Below, one piece after another: positions 1 through 5,348 of a stretch of DNA of 5,348 nucleotides. Numbering within the stretch: the stretch's first letter is position 1; each line of letters starts with the position of its first letter. Origin of the DNA: Actinomycetes bacterium. Its GTDB lineage: Bacteria > Actinomycetota > Actinomycetes > Mycobacteriales > Micromonosporaceae. The position numbers and the translations under genes are program-made. Location: positions 1 to 5,348 of the forward strand of contig JAEZGP010000193.1 in the NCBI GenBank assembly GCA_023437285.1, given 5' to 3'. A model generated the notes under the pieces. The model made no database searches. It was given only the letters and a program-made list of their open reading frames with translations, and had not been told where the DNA came from.

Positions 1-1034
1 GCCTGCGCCGGGTCGTCCGAGCGCGTCCAGATCGCGGGTACGTCGTAGCCGCCGATCACCCGGGCGGTGAGGTCGGGGTCGCCCAGCTGTTCGGCCGCGG
101 CGATGGCCGCGATCCGCTGCTCGCGCGCCGCCTCGAGGCCACCCGCGCCAGTCACGGCGAGACCGCGCAGCAGGCCCACCGTCGACTCCAGCCGAGCCCC
201 GGACCGCACCGCCACCGTACGGTCGTACGCCGCCGCGGTCTCCGCCCAGACCCGTTGCGGTCCCGACGCGGGACCGTCGCCGACCTGATCGGCCTGGCGG
301 AGGATGTCGGTCTCCAGGCGGCGCAGCGCAGGGCCCGGATCGACGCCGAGCTGCTCCAGCAGGAGGCCGCGGGCGCGGCGCAGCACCGCGAGCGCGTCGC
401 CCTGGCGTCCCGCGCGGTACAGGGCAAGGGCCAGCAGCCGCCACGCCTCCTCCCGCCAGGGATGCTCGGCCGCGTGGGCGTCGAGATCGGGTACGACGTC
501 GGCGGCACGCCCGAGGGCCAGGTGTGCCTCGGCCCGCCGCTCGACGGCGTTGAGCCGCAACTGTTCGAGGCGGGAACGCTCGACGCGCGCCCACGGCTCG
601 TCGTCGAAGTCGGCGAACGCCGGCCCGCGCCACCAGTTCAGGGCCCGATCGAGCTGGTCGAGCGCCGCGTGCGGCGGCGCGGCGACCGCGGCGGCGACCG
701 CGTCCTCGAACCGCCAGGCGTCGACCGTGTCCGGCGCCGGCCGCAGCGCGTAGCCGGGGCCCTCGGTGACCAGCAACCGGGCCGGCGCACGCGGTGGACG
801 CTGTGGCTCCAGCGCGCGCCGCAACGCCGCCACGAACGTACGGACGGCGCTCACCGCGCCAGGTGCGGGGTCCTGCCACAGGTCATCGACGAGGCGACCG
901 ACCGGTACGACGCGGCCGCGCGCCACGATCAGGCGCGCCAGCACGGCGCGGTGCCTCGGCCCTTTCAGGTCGACCGGCGCGCCGGCGTCGTCCCAGGCGA
1001 CCACCGGCCCGAGCACACCGAAGCTGACCCGCAC
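1..1034 (-). CDS. SARP/AfsR-family BTAD transcriptional regulator, N-terminal part (cut by left edge)
   Basis: The minus strand is open from GTG at 1034 to the window edge, giving 344 residues without a stop, so the C-terminus is missing. Residues 1-100 are an OmpR-type winged helix (FGVLGP near the start, LKGPRHRAVLARLIV at 23-37, the recognition-helix region VSAVRTFVAALRRAL at 61-75, wing EGPGYALRP at 91-99). Residues about 105-247 are a bacterial transcriptional activation domain with its hallmark HPWREEAWRLLALALYRAGR (191-210) and LGVDPGPALRRLE (229-241). From about 260 a further helical region begins, so the protein is longer than the minimal ~270-residue SARP; what follows (TPR or ATPase) lies outside the window. 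SARPs bind direct heptamer repeats and recruit RNA polymerase, often at secondary-metabolism genes. The start was chosen because family members begin just before the FGVLGP strand. An in-frame GTG at 1064 would add ten residues; a stop lies further upstream. No TTA codon is visible. It is divergent from the hydrolase at 1137. Family is confident; target is unknown. Confidence 0.92.
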   Translation of the reverse strand, partial: MRVSFGVLGPVVAWDDAGAPVDLKGPRHRAVLARLIVARGRVVPVGRLVDDLWQDPAPGAVSAVRTFVAALRRALEPQRPPRAPARLLVTEGPGYALRPAPDTVDAWRFEDAVAAAVAAPPHAALDQLDRALNWWRGPAFADFDDEPWARVERSRLEQLRLNAVERRAEAHLALGRAADVVPDLDAHAAEHPWREEAWRLLALALYRAGRQGDALAVLRRARGLLLEQLGVDPGPALRRLETDILRQADQVGDGPASGPQRVWAETAAAYDRTVAVRSGARLESTVGLLRGLAVTGAGGLEAAREQRIAAIAAAEQLGDPDLTARVIGGYDVPAIWTRSDDPAQ

Positions 1035-1053
1035 CGATCCAACCGCCTTTCCG

Positions 1054-1066
1054 CCGTGACTCACGG
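1054..1066. promoter_or_regulatory. 13-bp perfect hyphenated palindrome in divergent promoter gap
   Basis: CCGTGA, one central C, then TCACGG form perfect inverted 6-bp arms. The element lies 20 bp upstream of the chosen regulator start and about 70 bp upstream of the hydrolase start. It overlaps a TAnnnT-type -10 candidate on the minus strand (TACCGT, 1068-1063). This position would suit a repressor or autoregulatory operator. It also covers the alternative GTG start at 1064, which would make it coding if that start were used. The symmetry is seen directly; the function is inferred. Confidence 0.35.
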
Positions 1067-1072
1067 TAACGC

Positions 1073-1090
1073 GCTCATCGGTTGCTCATC
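1073..1090. promoter_or_regulatory. Direct heptamer repeat with 11-bp period, candidate SARP binding site
   Basis: GCTCATC occurs at 1073-1079 and again at 1084-1090, so the copies are 11 bp apart start to start, with 4 bp between. Known SARP and AfsR sites are direct heptamer repeats spaced by about one helical turn and overlapping the -35 region. On the minus strand the copies read GATGAGC and cover the place where a -35 would sit for the -10 candidate TACCGT at 1068-1063, while no good -35 hexamer is present there. That fits an activator-dependent promoter of the regulator itself. The distance to that -10 is 4 bp rather than the roughly 8 bp known for SARP promoters, and no clear -10 is seen in the hydrolase direction, so the assignment is tentative. 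Confidence 0.4.
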
Positions 1091-1122
1091 CGCGCCCGGG
1101 AGGCTGGAGGCGTCCACCGACG

Positions 1123-1130
1123 AGAAGAGG
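1123..1130 (+). promoter_or_regulatory. Ribosome binding site of the alpha/beta hydrolase
   Basis: AGAAGAGG ends 6 bases before ATG 1137. It decides the start, because the reading frame stays open far upstream (back to an ATG at 255) through sequence that is antisense to the regulator gene. The protein beginning at 1137 aligns with the usual N-terminus of the family. Confidence 0.75.
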
Positions 1131-1136
1131 ACCACC

Positions 1137-2015
1137 ATGACGCAGGCCATTGCCGGGTTCGACTACCAGCGCGTACCGGTTGACGACGGCGTGACGCTGA
1201 ACGTGGCGGTGGGAGGCGCCGGCAGCCCGATCGTGCTGTTGCACGGCTTCCCGCAGACCCACCTCATGTGGCGGCACGTCGCGGTCGAGCTGGCCGCCGA
1301 CCACACCGTGATCTGTCCCGACCTGCGCGGCTACGGCGCCAGCGACAAACCCGCCGCCCGCGACGCCGACACGTACTCAAAGCGGACCATGGCCGCCGAC
1401 ATCGTCACCCTGGCCGGCAGGCTCGGCCACGACCGCTTCGCGCTAGCCGGACACGACCGCGGCGCCCTCGTGGCCATCCGCGCCGGCCTCGACCATCCCA
1501 CCGCGATCACCCACCTCGCCTCCCTCGACGTCCTGCCGACCCTGGACATGTGGGACATCCTGCACGGCTCCTCCGCCGCGGTCGCCTTCCACCTGTACCT
1601 GATGGCCCAGCCGCCCGGCCTGCCCGAGCAGATGATCAGTGCCAGCGCGGACGCCTTCTTCGGCTACTTCCTCGACGTGTGGGCCCAGAACCCGCAGGTC
1701 ATTCCGGAGGATGTGCGGGCGGAGTACCTGAGGGCCTCCCGCGAGGCCGTTCCCTCCATCGTCGCGGACTACCGCGCCTCGGCCGGGATCGACATCGAAC
1801 ACGACCGGGCCGACCGGGCGGCCGGGAACCGGCTGCCCATGCCGGTCACCGTCGTCCAGCAGGACTGGGGAGCCGCGCTCGGCTTCGACGCGGCCGCGCT
1901 GTGGCGCCCCTGGGCCGCGGACCTGGAGCACCGGACCACCTCGGCCGGGCACTTCATGGCCGAGGAGGCACCCGACGAGATCATCAAGCTCCTGCGCTCC
2001 CTGCTCGCGCGGTGA
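1137..2015 (+). CDS. Alpha/beta hydrolase, haloacetate dehalogenase/epoxide hydrolase type
   Basis: The 292-residue product has the full alpha/beta-hydrolase fold, about the usual length of this family (near 300), and no signal peptide, so it is cytoplasmic. Motifs in order are the oxyanion-hole loop HGFPQ (36-40), DLRGYGASDKP (62-72), the nucleophile elbow GHDRG with Asp107 (105-109), LDVLPT with the acid Asp131 (130-135), the cap segment FHLYL with His152 (151-155), DYRA with Tyr212 (211-214) and GHF with the catalytic His272 (271-273). This order matches fluoroacetate dehalogenase from memory of that family: Asp107, Arg108, Asp131, His152, Tyr212 and His272 correspond to its Asp110, Arg111, Asp134, His155, Tyr219 and His280. 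The second carboxylate-binding Arg (114 there) is Leu111 here, and the halide-binding Trp (156 there) is Leu153. True fluoroacetate cleavage is therefore doubtful. An Asp-nucleophile hydrolase acting on an epoxide, ester or other halogenated acid is equally possible. The gene diverges from the SARP regulator, which may control it. Confidence 0.93.
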   Translation: MTQAIAGFDYQRVPVDDGVTLNVAVGGAGSPIVLLHGFPQTHLMWRHVAVELAADHTVICPDLRGYGASDKPAARDADTYSKRTMAADIVTLAGRLGHDRFALAGHDRGALVAIRAGLDHPTAITHLASLDVLPTLDMWDILHGSSAAVAFHLYLMAQPPGLPEQMISASADAFFGYFLDVWAQNPQVIPEDVRAEYLRASREAVPSIVADYRASAGIDIEHDRADRAAGNRLPMPVTVVQQDWGAALGFDAAALWRPWAADLEHRTTSAGHFMAEEAPDEIIKLLRSLLAR

Positions 2016-2023
2016 CCCGCGCG
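2006..2023. terminator. GC-rich hairpin over the hydrolase stop, possible convergent terminator
   Basis: CGCGCGG (2006-2012) and CCGCGCG (2017-2023) are perfect 7-bp inverted arms around a 4-base loop that contains most of the TGA stop (2013-2015). No T-tract follows on either strand. The right arm belongs to a 10-bp direct repeat, CCGCGCGTCC, at 2017-2026 and 2030-2039, so the left arm could also pair with the second copy. It lies in the 39-bp gap between two convergent genes, where a bidirectional terminator is expected. GC-only hairpins arise easily in such DNA, so the function is a guess. Confidence 0.35.
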
Positions 2024-2039
2024 TCCCAACCGCGCGTCC
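2017..2039. repeat. Tandem 10-bp direct repeat between convergent genes
   Basis: CCGCGCGTCC is present twice, at 2017-2026 and 2030-2039, separated by CAA. It fills most of the short gap between the hydrolase and GH28 stops. It may simply be a small local duplication; it also supplies two alternative right arms for the hairpin at 2006. Confidence 0.5.
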
Positions 2040-2054
2040 GCACCAGGGGTAGCG

Positions 2055-3281
2055 TCAGCCGAGGCGCTCGCCGTTGACGGTCACCCGGGTCAGGCGCAGG
2101 TCGGTGACGTCGCGGGCGACGGCGGGGGAGCGCGCCGAGTCGATCACGACGTCGGTGAGCGTGACCGTGCCGATCGGGCCGCGCGGGTAGCCGGCCAGCC
2201 GCCACGGCGCGTCCGTGCTCGCCACCCGCCAGTCGCGCAGGTGGATGCCGTCGACCCCGGGCGGGAACGAGCCGGCGTCGCCCTCCTCGTACGCGAAGTC
2301 GATCTCCAGGACCTGGTCGCGGACCCTACCCACGGTCACGTCGGTGACGTGCACGTCCCGGATGAACCCGCCCCGCACCGAGTTGGTCTTGAAGCGCGCG
2401 CACGTCCACAGGTGAGGGCTGTCCATCCGCAGGTTCGACGCGTACACGTGCTCGACGCCGCCGCTCATCTCGCTGCCGATGGTCACCCCGCCGTGCCCGT
2501 CGGCGAACGTACAGTCCGAGATCACGATGTTGCGGCACGGGACGGCCAGGCGGCGACCGTCGGCGTTGCGGCCCGCCTTGATCGCGACGCAGTCGTCGCC
2601 CGTGTCGAAGTGGCAGTCCTCGATGACCACGCCGTCGCAGGACTCGGGGTTGCAGCCGTCGTTGTTGTGCCCGTGCGAGCGCGCGGTCACCCCGGTCACC
2701 GTGACGTTGCGGCACAACACCGGGTGGACCTGCCAGAACGGCGAGTTGATCAAAGTTACGCCGGAGATCAGGACATTCTCACACCGGTACGGCTGAACGA
2801 ACGACGGCGGCAGGTGGTACCCGTCGCCGAACACCCGCCGCGCCGGCGGCACGTTCTCGTCGGCCAGCCGCTCGAGCAGCGCGAAGTCGGCGGGCTCCAG
2901 CGGCTTCCAGGACCACCAGTGCGCGTCATCGGCCCGCCCGTCCAGCGTGCCGCCGCCGGTCAGCGCGATATCCCGCTCGCCGTAGGCGTACACGAAGGGG
3001 GAGTACCCCATCAGTTCGACGCCCTGCCACCGCGTCGGCACCTCCGGCAGGTACGCGGTCGGGTCGCGCCTGAAGCGCACGGTCGCGCCGGCCGACACGT
3101 GCAGGTCCACCCCGGAGCGCAGCCGGATCGGGCCGGTCAGGTACTCGCCGGGCGGCACGACGACCCGCCCGCCGCCGGCCGCGTGGCAGGCGTCGATGGC
3201 CTCGCGGAACGCGCCGGTGTGGTCGTGGCCGCCGCCGGCCACCGGGAACTCGCGGTCGGGGAAGGTCGGCGGGCGCACCAT
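2055..3281 (-). CDS. Glycoside hydrolase family 28, exo-polygalacturonase-like
   Basis: The 408-residue product is a right-handed beta-helix enzyme of the pectinase family, which hydrolyses alpha-1,4-galacturonosyl bonds by inversion. All four family signatures are present: NNDG (206-209, Asp208), GDD (228-230, Asp229 and Asp230), GHG (262-264, His263) and RFK (296-298, Arg296 and Lys298; usually RIK). Flanking segments such as SPFVYAYGERDIALTGGGTLDG (94-115), PFWQVHPV (181-188), VTIGSEMSGG (266-275) and KTNSVRGG (298-305) resemble bacterial exo-acting, oligogalacturonide-releasing members. No signal peptide or membrane segment is visible with any candidate start, suggesting a cytoplasmic enzyme working on imported oligomers. 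The start is uncertain. ATG 3281 is preferred because RPPTFPDREF looks like the family N-terminus, but it lacks a clear ribosome binding site. GTG 3323, GTG 3332 and ATG 3401 are alternatives, and the frame itself is open back into htpG antisense. It is convergent with the hydrolase and divergent from htpG; no other pectin gene is in view. Substrate is inferred from family only. Confidence 0.93.
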   Translation of the reverse strand: MVRPPTFPDREFPVAGGGHDHTGAFREAIDACHAAGGGRVVVPPGEYLTGPIRLRSGVDLHVSAGATVRFRRDPTAYLPEVPTRWQGVELMGYSPFVYAYGERDIALTGGGTLDGRADDAHWWSWKPLEPADFALLERLADENVPPARRVFGDGYHLPPSFVQPYRCENVLISGVTLINSPFWQVHPVLCRNVTVTGVTARSHGHNNDGCNPESCDGVVIEDCHFDTGDDCVAIKAGRNADGRRLAVPCRNIVISDCTFADGHGGVTIGSEMSGGVEHVYASNLRMDSPHLWTCARFKTNSVRGGFIRDVHVTDVTVGRVRDQVLEIDFAYEEGDAGSFPPGVDGIHLRDWRVASTDAPWRLAGYPRGPIGTVTLTDVVIDSARSPAVARDVTDLRLTRVTVNGERLG

Positions 3282-3384
3282 CGCCCGCACCGCCGCCGCG
3301 CCGTCGATCGCCGCACCCGTCACGACCCACACCGTACGGGAATGCGCTTTCTCGCCGCTACCGGGTCGGCCGCCACCACGGGCT

Positions 3385-3413
3385 GTGACGGCGTACCGCA
3401 TGGTTTGTATTCT
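3385..3413 (+). promoter_or_regulatory. Candidate sigma-70-type promoter of htpG
   Basis: GTGACG (3385-3390) and TATTCT (3408-3413) are 17 bp apart, each matching the TTGACA/TATAAT consensus at 4 of 6 positions, within a local AT-richer dip. Transcription would begin near 3420, giving a leader of about 25 bases that contains the Shine-Dalgarno. I see no CIRCE-type inverted repeat (TTAGCACTC arms) or obvious HspR site in this gap, so heat control by those repressors is not supported. Confidence 0.5.
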
Positions 3414-3427
3414 TGGCGCACGTCGAG

Positions 3428-3435
3428 AAGGAGGT
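3428..3435 (+). promoter_or_regulatory. htpG: Strong Shine-Dalgarno of htpG
   Basis: AAGGAGGT is a full complement of the 16S rRNA tail. It ends 9 bases before ATG 3445 but touches ATG 3436, which rules against the latter as the start although it is in frame (it would add three residues, MWR). Confidence 0.85.
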
Positions 3436-3444
3436 ATGTGGAGG

Positions 3445-5295
3445 ATGGAAACGCTCGAATTCCAGGCGGAGGCCCGGCAACTGCTCCAGCTGGTCATCCA
3501 TTCCCTGTATTCGAACAAGGACATCTTCCTGCGGGAGCTGATCTCCAACGCGGCCGACGCGTTGGACAAGCTGCGCCTGGCGGCCTACCAGGACAAGGAC
3601 CTGGAGGTCGACCTGTCCGACCCGCGCATCGAGCTGGCCGTCGACAAGGACGCGCGCACGCTCACCGTGCGCGACAACGGCATCGGCATGACGCGCGACG
3701 AGGTCGTCGGGCTCATCGGCACGATCGCCCGCTCCGGCACGGCCGAGCTGCTGGCCAAGCTCCGCGAGACGAAGGACGCGGCCGCCTCCCGGGAGCTGAT
3801 CGGGCAGTTCGGCGTCGGCTTCTACTCCAGCTTCATGGTCGCCGACAAGGTGACGCTGGTGACCCGGCGCGCTGGCACCGCCGAGGGCACCCGGTGGGAG
3901 TCCGACGGCGAGGGCACCTACACGATCGACGACGCCCCCGACGCGCCCGTGGGGACGGCCGTCACCCTGCACCTCAAGCCGGCCGACGCCGACGACAAGC
4001 TGTTCGACTACGCCGACGAGTGGAAGATCCGCGAGATCGTCAAGCGGTACTCGGACTTCATCCCCTGGCGCATCACCCTCGCCGGCGGCGACGGCGAGCC
4101 GCTCAACTCCATGAAGGCGCTCTGGGCCCGGTCCAAGAACGACATCAAGCCCGAGGAGTACGCCGAGTTCTACAAGCACCTCAGCCACGACTGGACCGAC
4201 CCGCTCGAGGTCGTCCACATGCGCGGCGAGGGCACGTTCGAGTACGACGCGCTGCTGTTCATTCCCGAGCGCGCGCCGTTCGACCTGTTCCGCGCCGACG
4301 GCAAGCGCGGCGTGCAGCTCTATGTCAAGCGCGTGTTCATCATGGACGACTGCGAGGCGCTCACCCCCGACTACCTGCGCTTCCTGCGCGGCGTCGTGGA
4401 CGCGGCCGACCTGTCGCTCAACGTCTCCCGCGAGATCCTGCAGCAGGACCGCCAGATCCAGGCCATCCGCAAGCGCCTGGTCCGCCAGGTGCTACAGACC
4501 ATCGGCGCCCTGGAACCCGACAAGTACCGTACGTTCTGGGACCAGTTCGGCCGGGTCGTCAAGGAGGGGCTGCTCAGCGACGCCGACAACCGCGAGGCCA
4601 TCCTCGGCATCGCCTCGTTCGCGACGACCCACGACCCGTCCGCGCTCACCAAGCTCAGCGACTACGTGTCGCGGATGAAGGACGGCCAGAGCGACATCTA
4701 CGTCATGACCGGCGAGTCCCGCACGACGATCGAGAACTCTCCGCACCTGGAGGCGTTCAAAGCCAAGGGGTACGAGGTTCTGCTGCTCACCGACCCGGTC
4801 GACGAGGTGTGGCTGGACGTCGTCGGCACGTTCGACGGCCACAAGTTGCAGTCGATCGCCAAGGGCGCCGTCGACCTGTCCTCGGCCGAGGACGCCCCGG
4901 AGCGCGAGGAGCAGGCCAAGGACTTCGCCCCGCTGCTGGCCTGGGTCCAGTCCTCGCTCGACGAGGAGGTCAAGGAGGTGCGGCTGTCCACGCGGCTGAC
5001 CACCTCCCCGGCCTGCCTGGTCACCGACGCCAACGACGTCACGCCCGCGCTGGCGAGGATGTACGCGGCGATGGGCCAGGAGCTGCCGCCCACCAAGCGG
5101 ATCCTGGAACTCAACGCCGACCACCCGCTCGTCGCCGGCCTGCGCGAGGCGCACGCGGCCCGGCCGGACGACGCGTCGCTGGGGGAGACCGTCGAGCTGC
5201 TCTACGGGACCGCGGTGCTCGCCGAGGGCGGTGACCTGCGCGACCCGGCCCGGTTCGCCCGACTCCTGGCCGACCGCCTGGAGCGCACCCTCTGA
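3445..5295 (+). CDS. htpG: Molecular chaperone HtpG (bacterial Hsp90)
   Basis: The 616-residue product is a complete Hsp90 homologue, close to the 624 residues of the E. coli protein. It is a cytosolic ATP-driven homodimer that remodels client proteins, usually with DnaK. The N-terminal GHKL ATPase domain (about 1-215) shows FLRELISNAADALDKLR (28-44; Glu31 is the catalytic base position and Asn35 the magnesium ligand), DNGIGM (77-82), IGTIARSGT (91-99, lid) and the glycine-rich IGQFGVGFYSSFMVADKV (119-136). The middle domain (about 220-490) carries LSLNVSREILQ (323-333), with Arg329 at the position of the Arg that contacts ATP gamma-phosphate. The C-terminal dimerisation domain (about 500-616) includes RLTTSPACLV (517-526), MYAAMGQ (539-545) and ILELNADHPLV (553-563). 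The start is fixed by METLEFQAEARQLL, the standard HtpG N-terminus, and by the Shine-Dalgarno. It is monocistronic as far as visible and has no missing key residue. Confidence 0.98.
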   Translation: METLEFQAEARQLLQLVIHSLYSNKDIFLRELISNAADALDKLRLAAYQDKDLEVDLSDPRIELAVDKDARTLTVRDNGIGMTRDEVVGLIGTIARSGTAELLAKLRETKDAAASRELIGQFGVGFYSSFMVADKVTLVTRRAGTAEGTRWESDGEGTYTIDDAPDAPVGTAVTLHLKPADADDKLFDYADEWKIREIVKRYSDFIPWRITLAGGDGEPLNSMKALWARSKNDIKPEEYAEFYKHLSHDWTDPLEVVHMRGEGTFEYDALLFIPERAPFDLFRADGKRGVQLYVKRVFIMDDCEALTPDYLRFLRGVVDAADLSLNVSREILQQDRQIQAIRKRLVRQVLQTIGALEPDKYRTFWDQFGRVVKEGLLSDADNREAILGIASFATTHDPSALTKLSDYVSRMKDGQSDIYVMTGESRTTIENSPHLEAFKAKGYEVLLLTDPVDEVWLDVVGTFDGHKLQSIAKGAVDLSSAEDAPEREEQAKDFAPLLAWVQSSLDEEVKEVRLSTRLTTSPACLVTDANDVTPALARMYAAMGQELPPTKRILELNADHPLVAGLREAHAARPDDASLGETVELLYGTAVLAEGGDLRDPARFARLLADRLERTL

Positions 5296-5318
5296 CCCAC
5301 GTCGCGTGCCGGTGATTA

Positions 5319-5342
5319 CAGCGTTATTGCGCCAAAACGCTG
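5319..5342. other. Imperfect hairpin downstream of htpG
   Basis: CAGCGTT (5319-5325) pairs perfectly with AACGCTG (5336-5342), and TTG (5327-5329) with CAA (5333-5335). This gives a 10-bp stem with one bulged A (5326) and a 3-base loop. It begins 23 bases after the htpG stop, in a stretch clearly more AT-rich than the genes. No T-run follows on either strand within the window, so it could be a non-canonical htpG terminator or an operator of the next gene beyond the right edge. Confidence 0.4.
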
Positions 5343-5348
5343 GAATAA

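Noticed and set aside
255..1136. Open plus-strand frame continuous with the hydrolase, as if it had a ~294-residue N-terminal extension
   Set aside because: This stretch is antisense to the regulator, whose minus-strand translation has clear winged-helix and BTAD motifs. The extension is Arg/Pro-rich with no recognisable domain, and the hydrolase has its own ribosome binding site and family-typical N-terminus at 1137.
1137..2015. Naming the hydrolase a fluoroacetate dehalogenase
   Set aside because: The triad matches, but the second carboxylate Arg and the halide Trp positions are Leu, so a specific name would overstate the evidence.
3436..3444. ATG 3436 as the htpG start
   Set aside because: It lies one base after the AAGGAGGT Shine-Dalgarno, too close for initiation. 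ATG 3445 has proper spacing and gives the standard HtpG N-terminus.
3282..3569. Upstream extension of the GH28 frame to ATG 3569
   Set aside because: It would overlap the start of htpG on the opposite strand, and the extra residues show no signal peptide or homology-like pattern. A start in 3281-3401 is more reasonable.
3358..4218. Minus-strand open frame of 286 codons inside htpG, and similar ones at 4492-5154 and 1443-1952
   Set aside because: These are shadow frames opposite well-conserved genes, rich in Val/Gly/Asp/Leu/Arg, without domain motifs or ribosome binding sites.
2241..5234. Plus-strand open frame of 997 codons
   Set aside because: It runs antisense through GH28 and then out of frame through htpG. 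Its composition is Arg/Ala/Gly/Val-rich low-complexity protein, as expected for a shadow frame in GC-rich DNA, while the two genes it crosses have intact catalytic motifs.
1..5348. Search for CRISPR arrays, insertion sequences, tRNA/rRNA genes, toxin-antitoxin or defence genes
   Set aside because: No regularly spaced long repeats, terminal inverted repeats with a transposase, cloverleaf-like segments or small paired genes were seen. The four genes and their short gaps account for the window.

Overview
This is a very GC-rich window (GC-biased third codon positions, GTG starts, dense false open frames on both strands), typical of an actinomycete chromosome. A SARP/AfsR-type regulator and a high-GC htpG with a strong Shine-Dalgarno support that placement. 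Genus cannot be read from the sequence; a filamentous actinomycete is an inference from the SARP regulator.

There are four protein-coding genes in strictly alternating orientation, so no two share an operon. (1) Positions 1-1034, minus strand: the N-terminal 344 residues of a BTAD/SARP-type transcriptional regulator that runs off the left edge. (2) 1137-2015, plus: a complete alpha/beta hydrolase of the haloacetate dehalogenase/epoxide hydrolase type. (3) 2055-3281, minus: a complete glycoside hydrolase family 28 enzyme (exo-polygalacturonase-like) with no visible secretion signal. (4) 3445-5295, plus: complete htpG, the bacterial Hsp90 chaperone.

The regulator and the hydrolase diverge from a gap of about 100 bp. 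This gap holds a 7-bp direct repeat with 11-bp periodicity, the geometry SARP regulators bind, and a perfect 13-bp hyphenated palindrome. It is the most interesting regulatory segment, and it suggests that the regulator controls itself and/or the hydrolase. The hydrolase and the GH28 gene converge with only 39 bp between their stops, and a GC-rich hairpin sits over the hydrolase stop. The GH28 gene and htpG diverge from a gap of about 163 bp with a plausible sigma-70-type promoter for htpG. After htpG the last 53 bases are more AT-rich and contain an imperfect hairpin.

Functionally the window looks like ordinary actinobacterial chromosome: a local regulator-enzyme pair, a solitary carbohydrate enzyme and a housekeeping chaperone. 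I found no mobile element, CRISPR array, RNA gene or defence system. The points worth following are the divergent regulatory gap and the altered substrate pocket of the hydrolase, which keeps the fluoroacetate dehalogenase catalytic triad but has Leu at two positions that bind the substrate in that enzyme.
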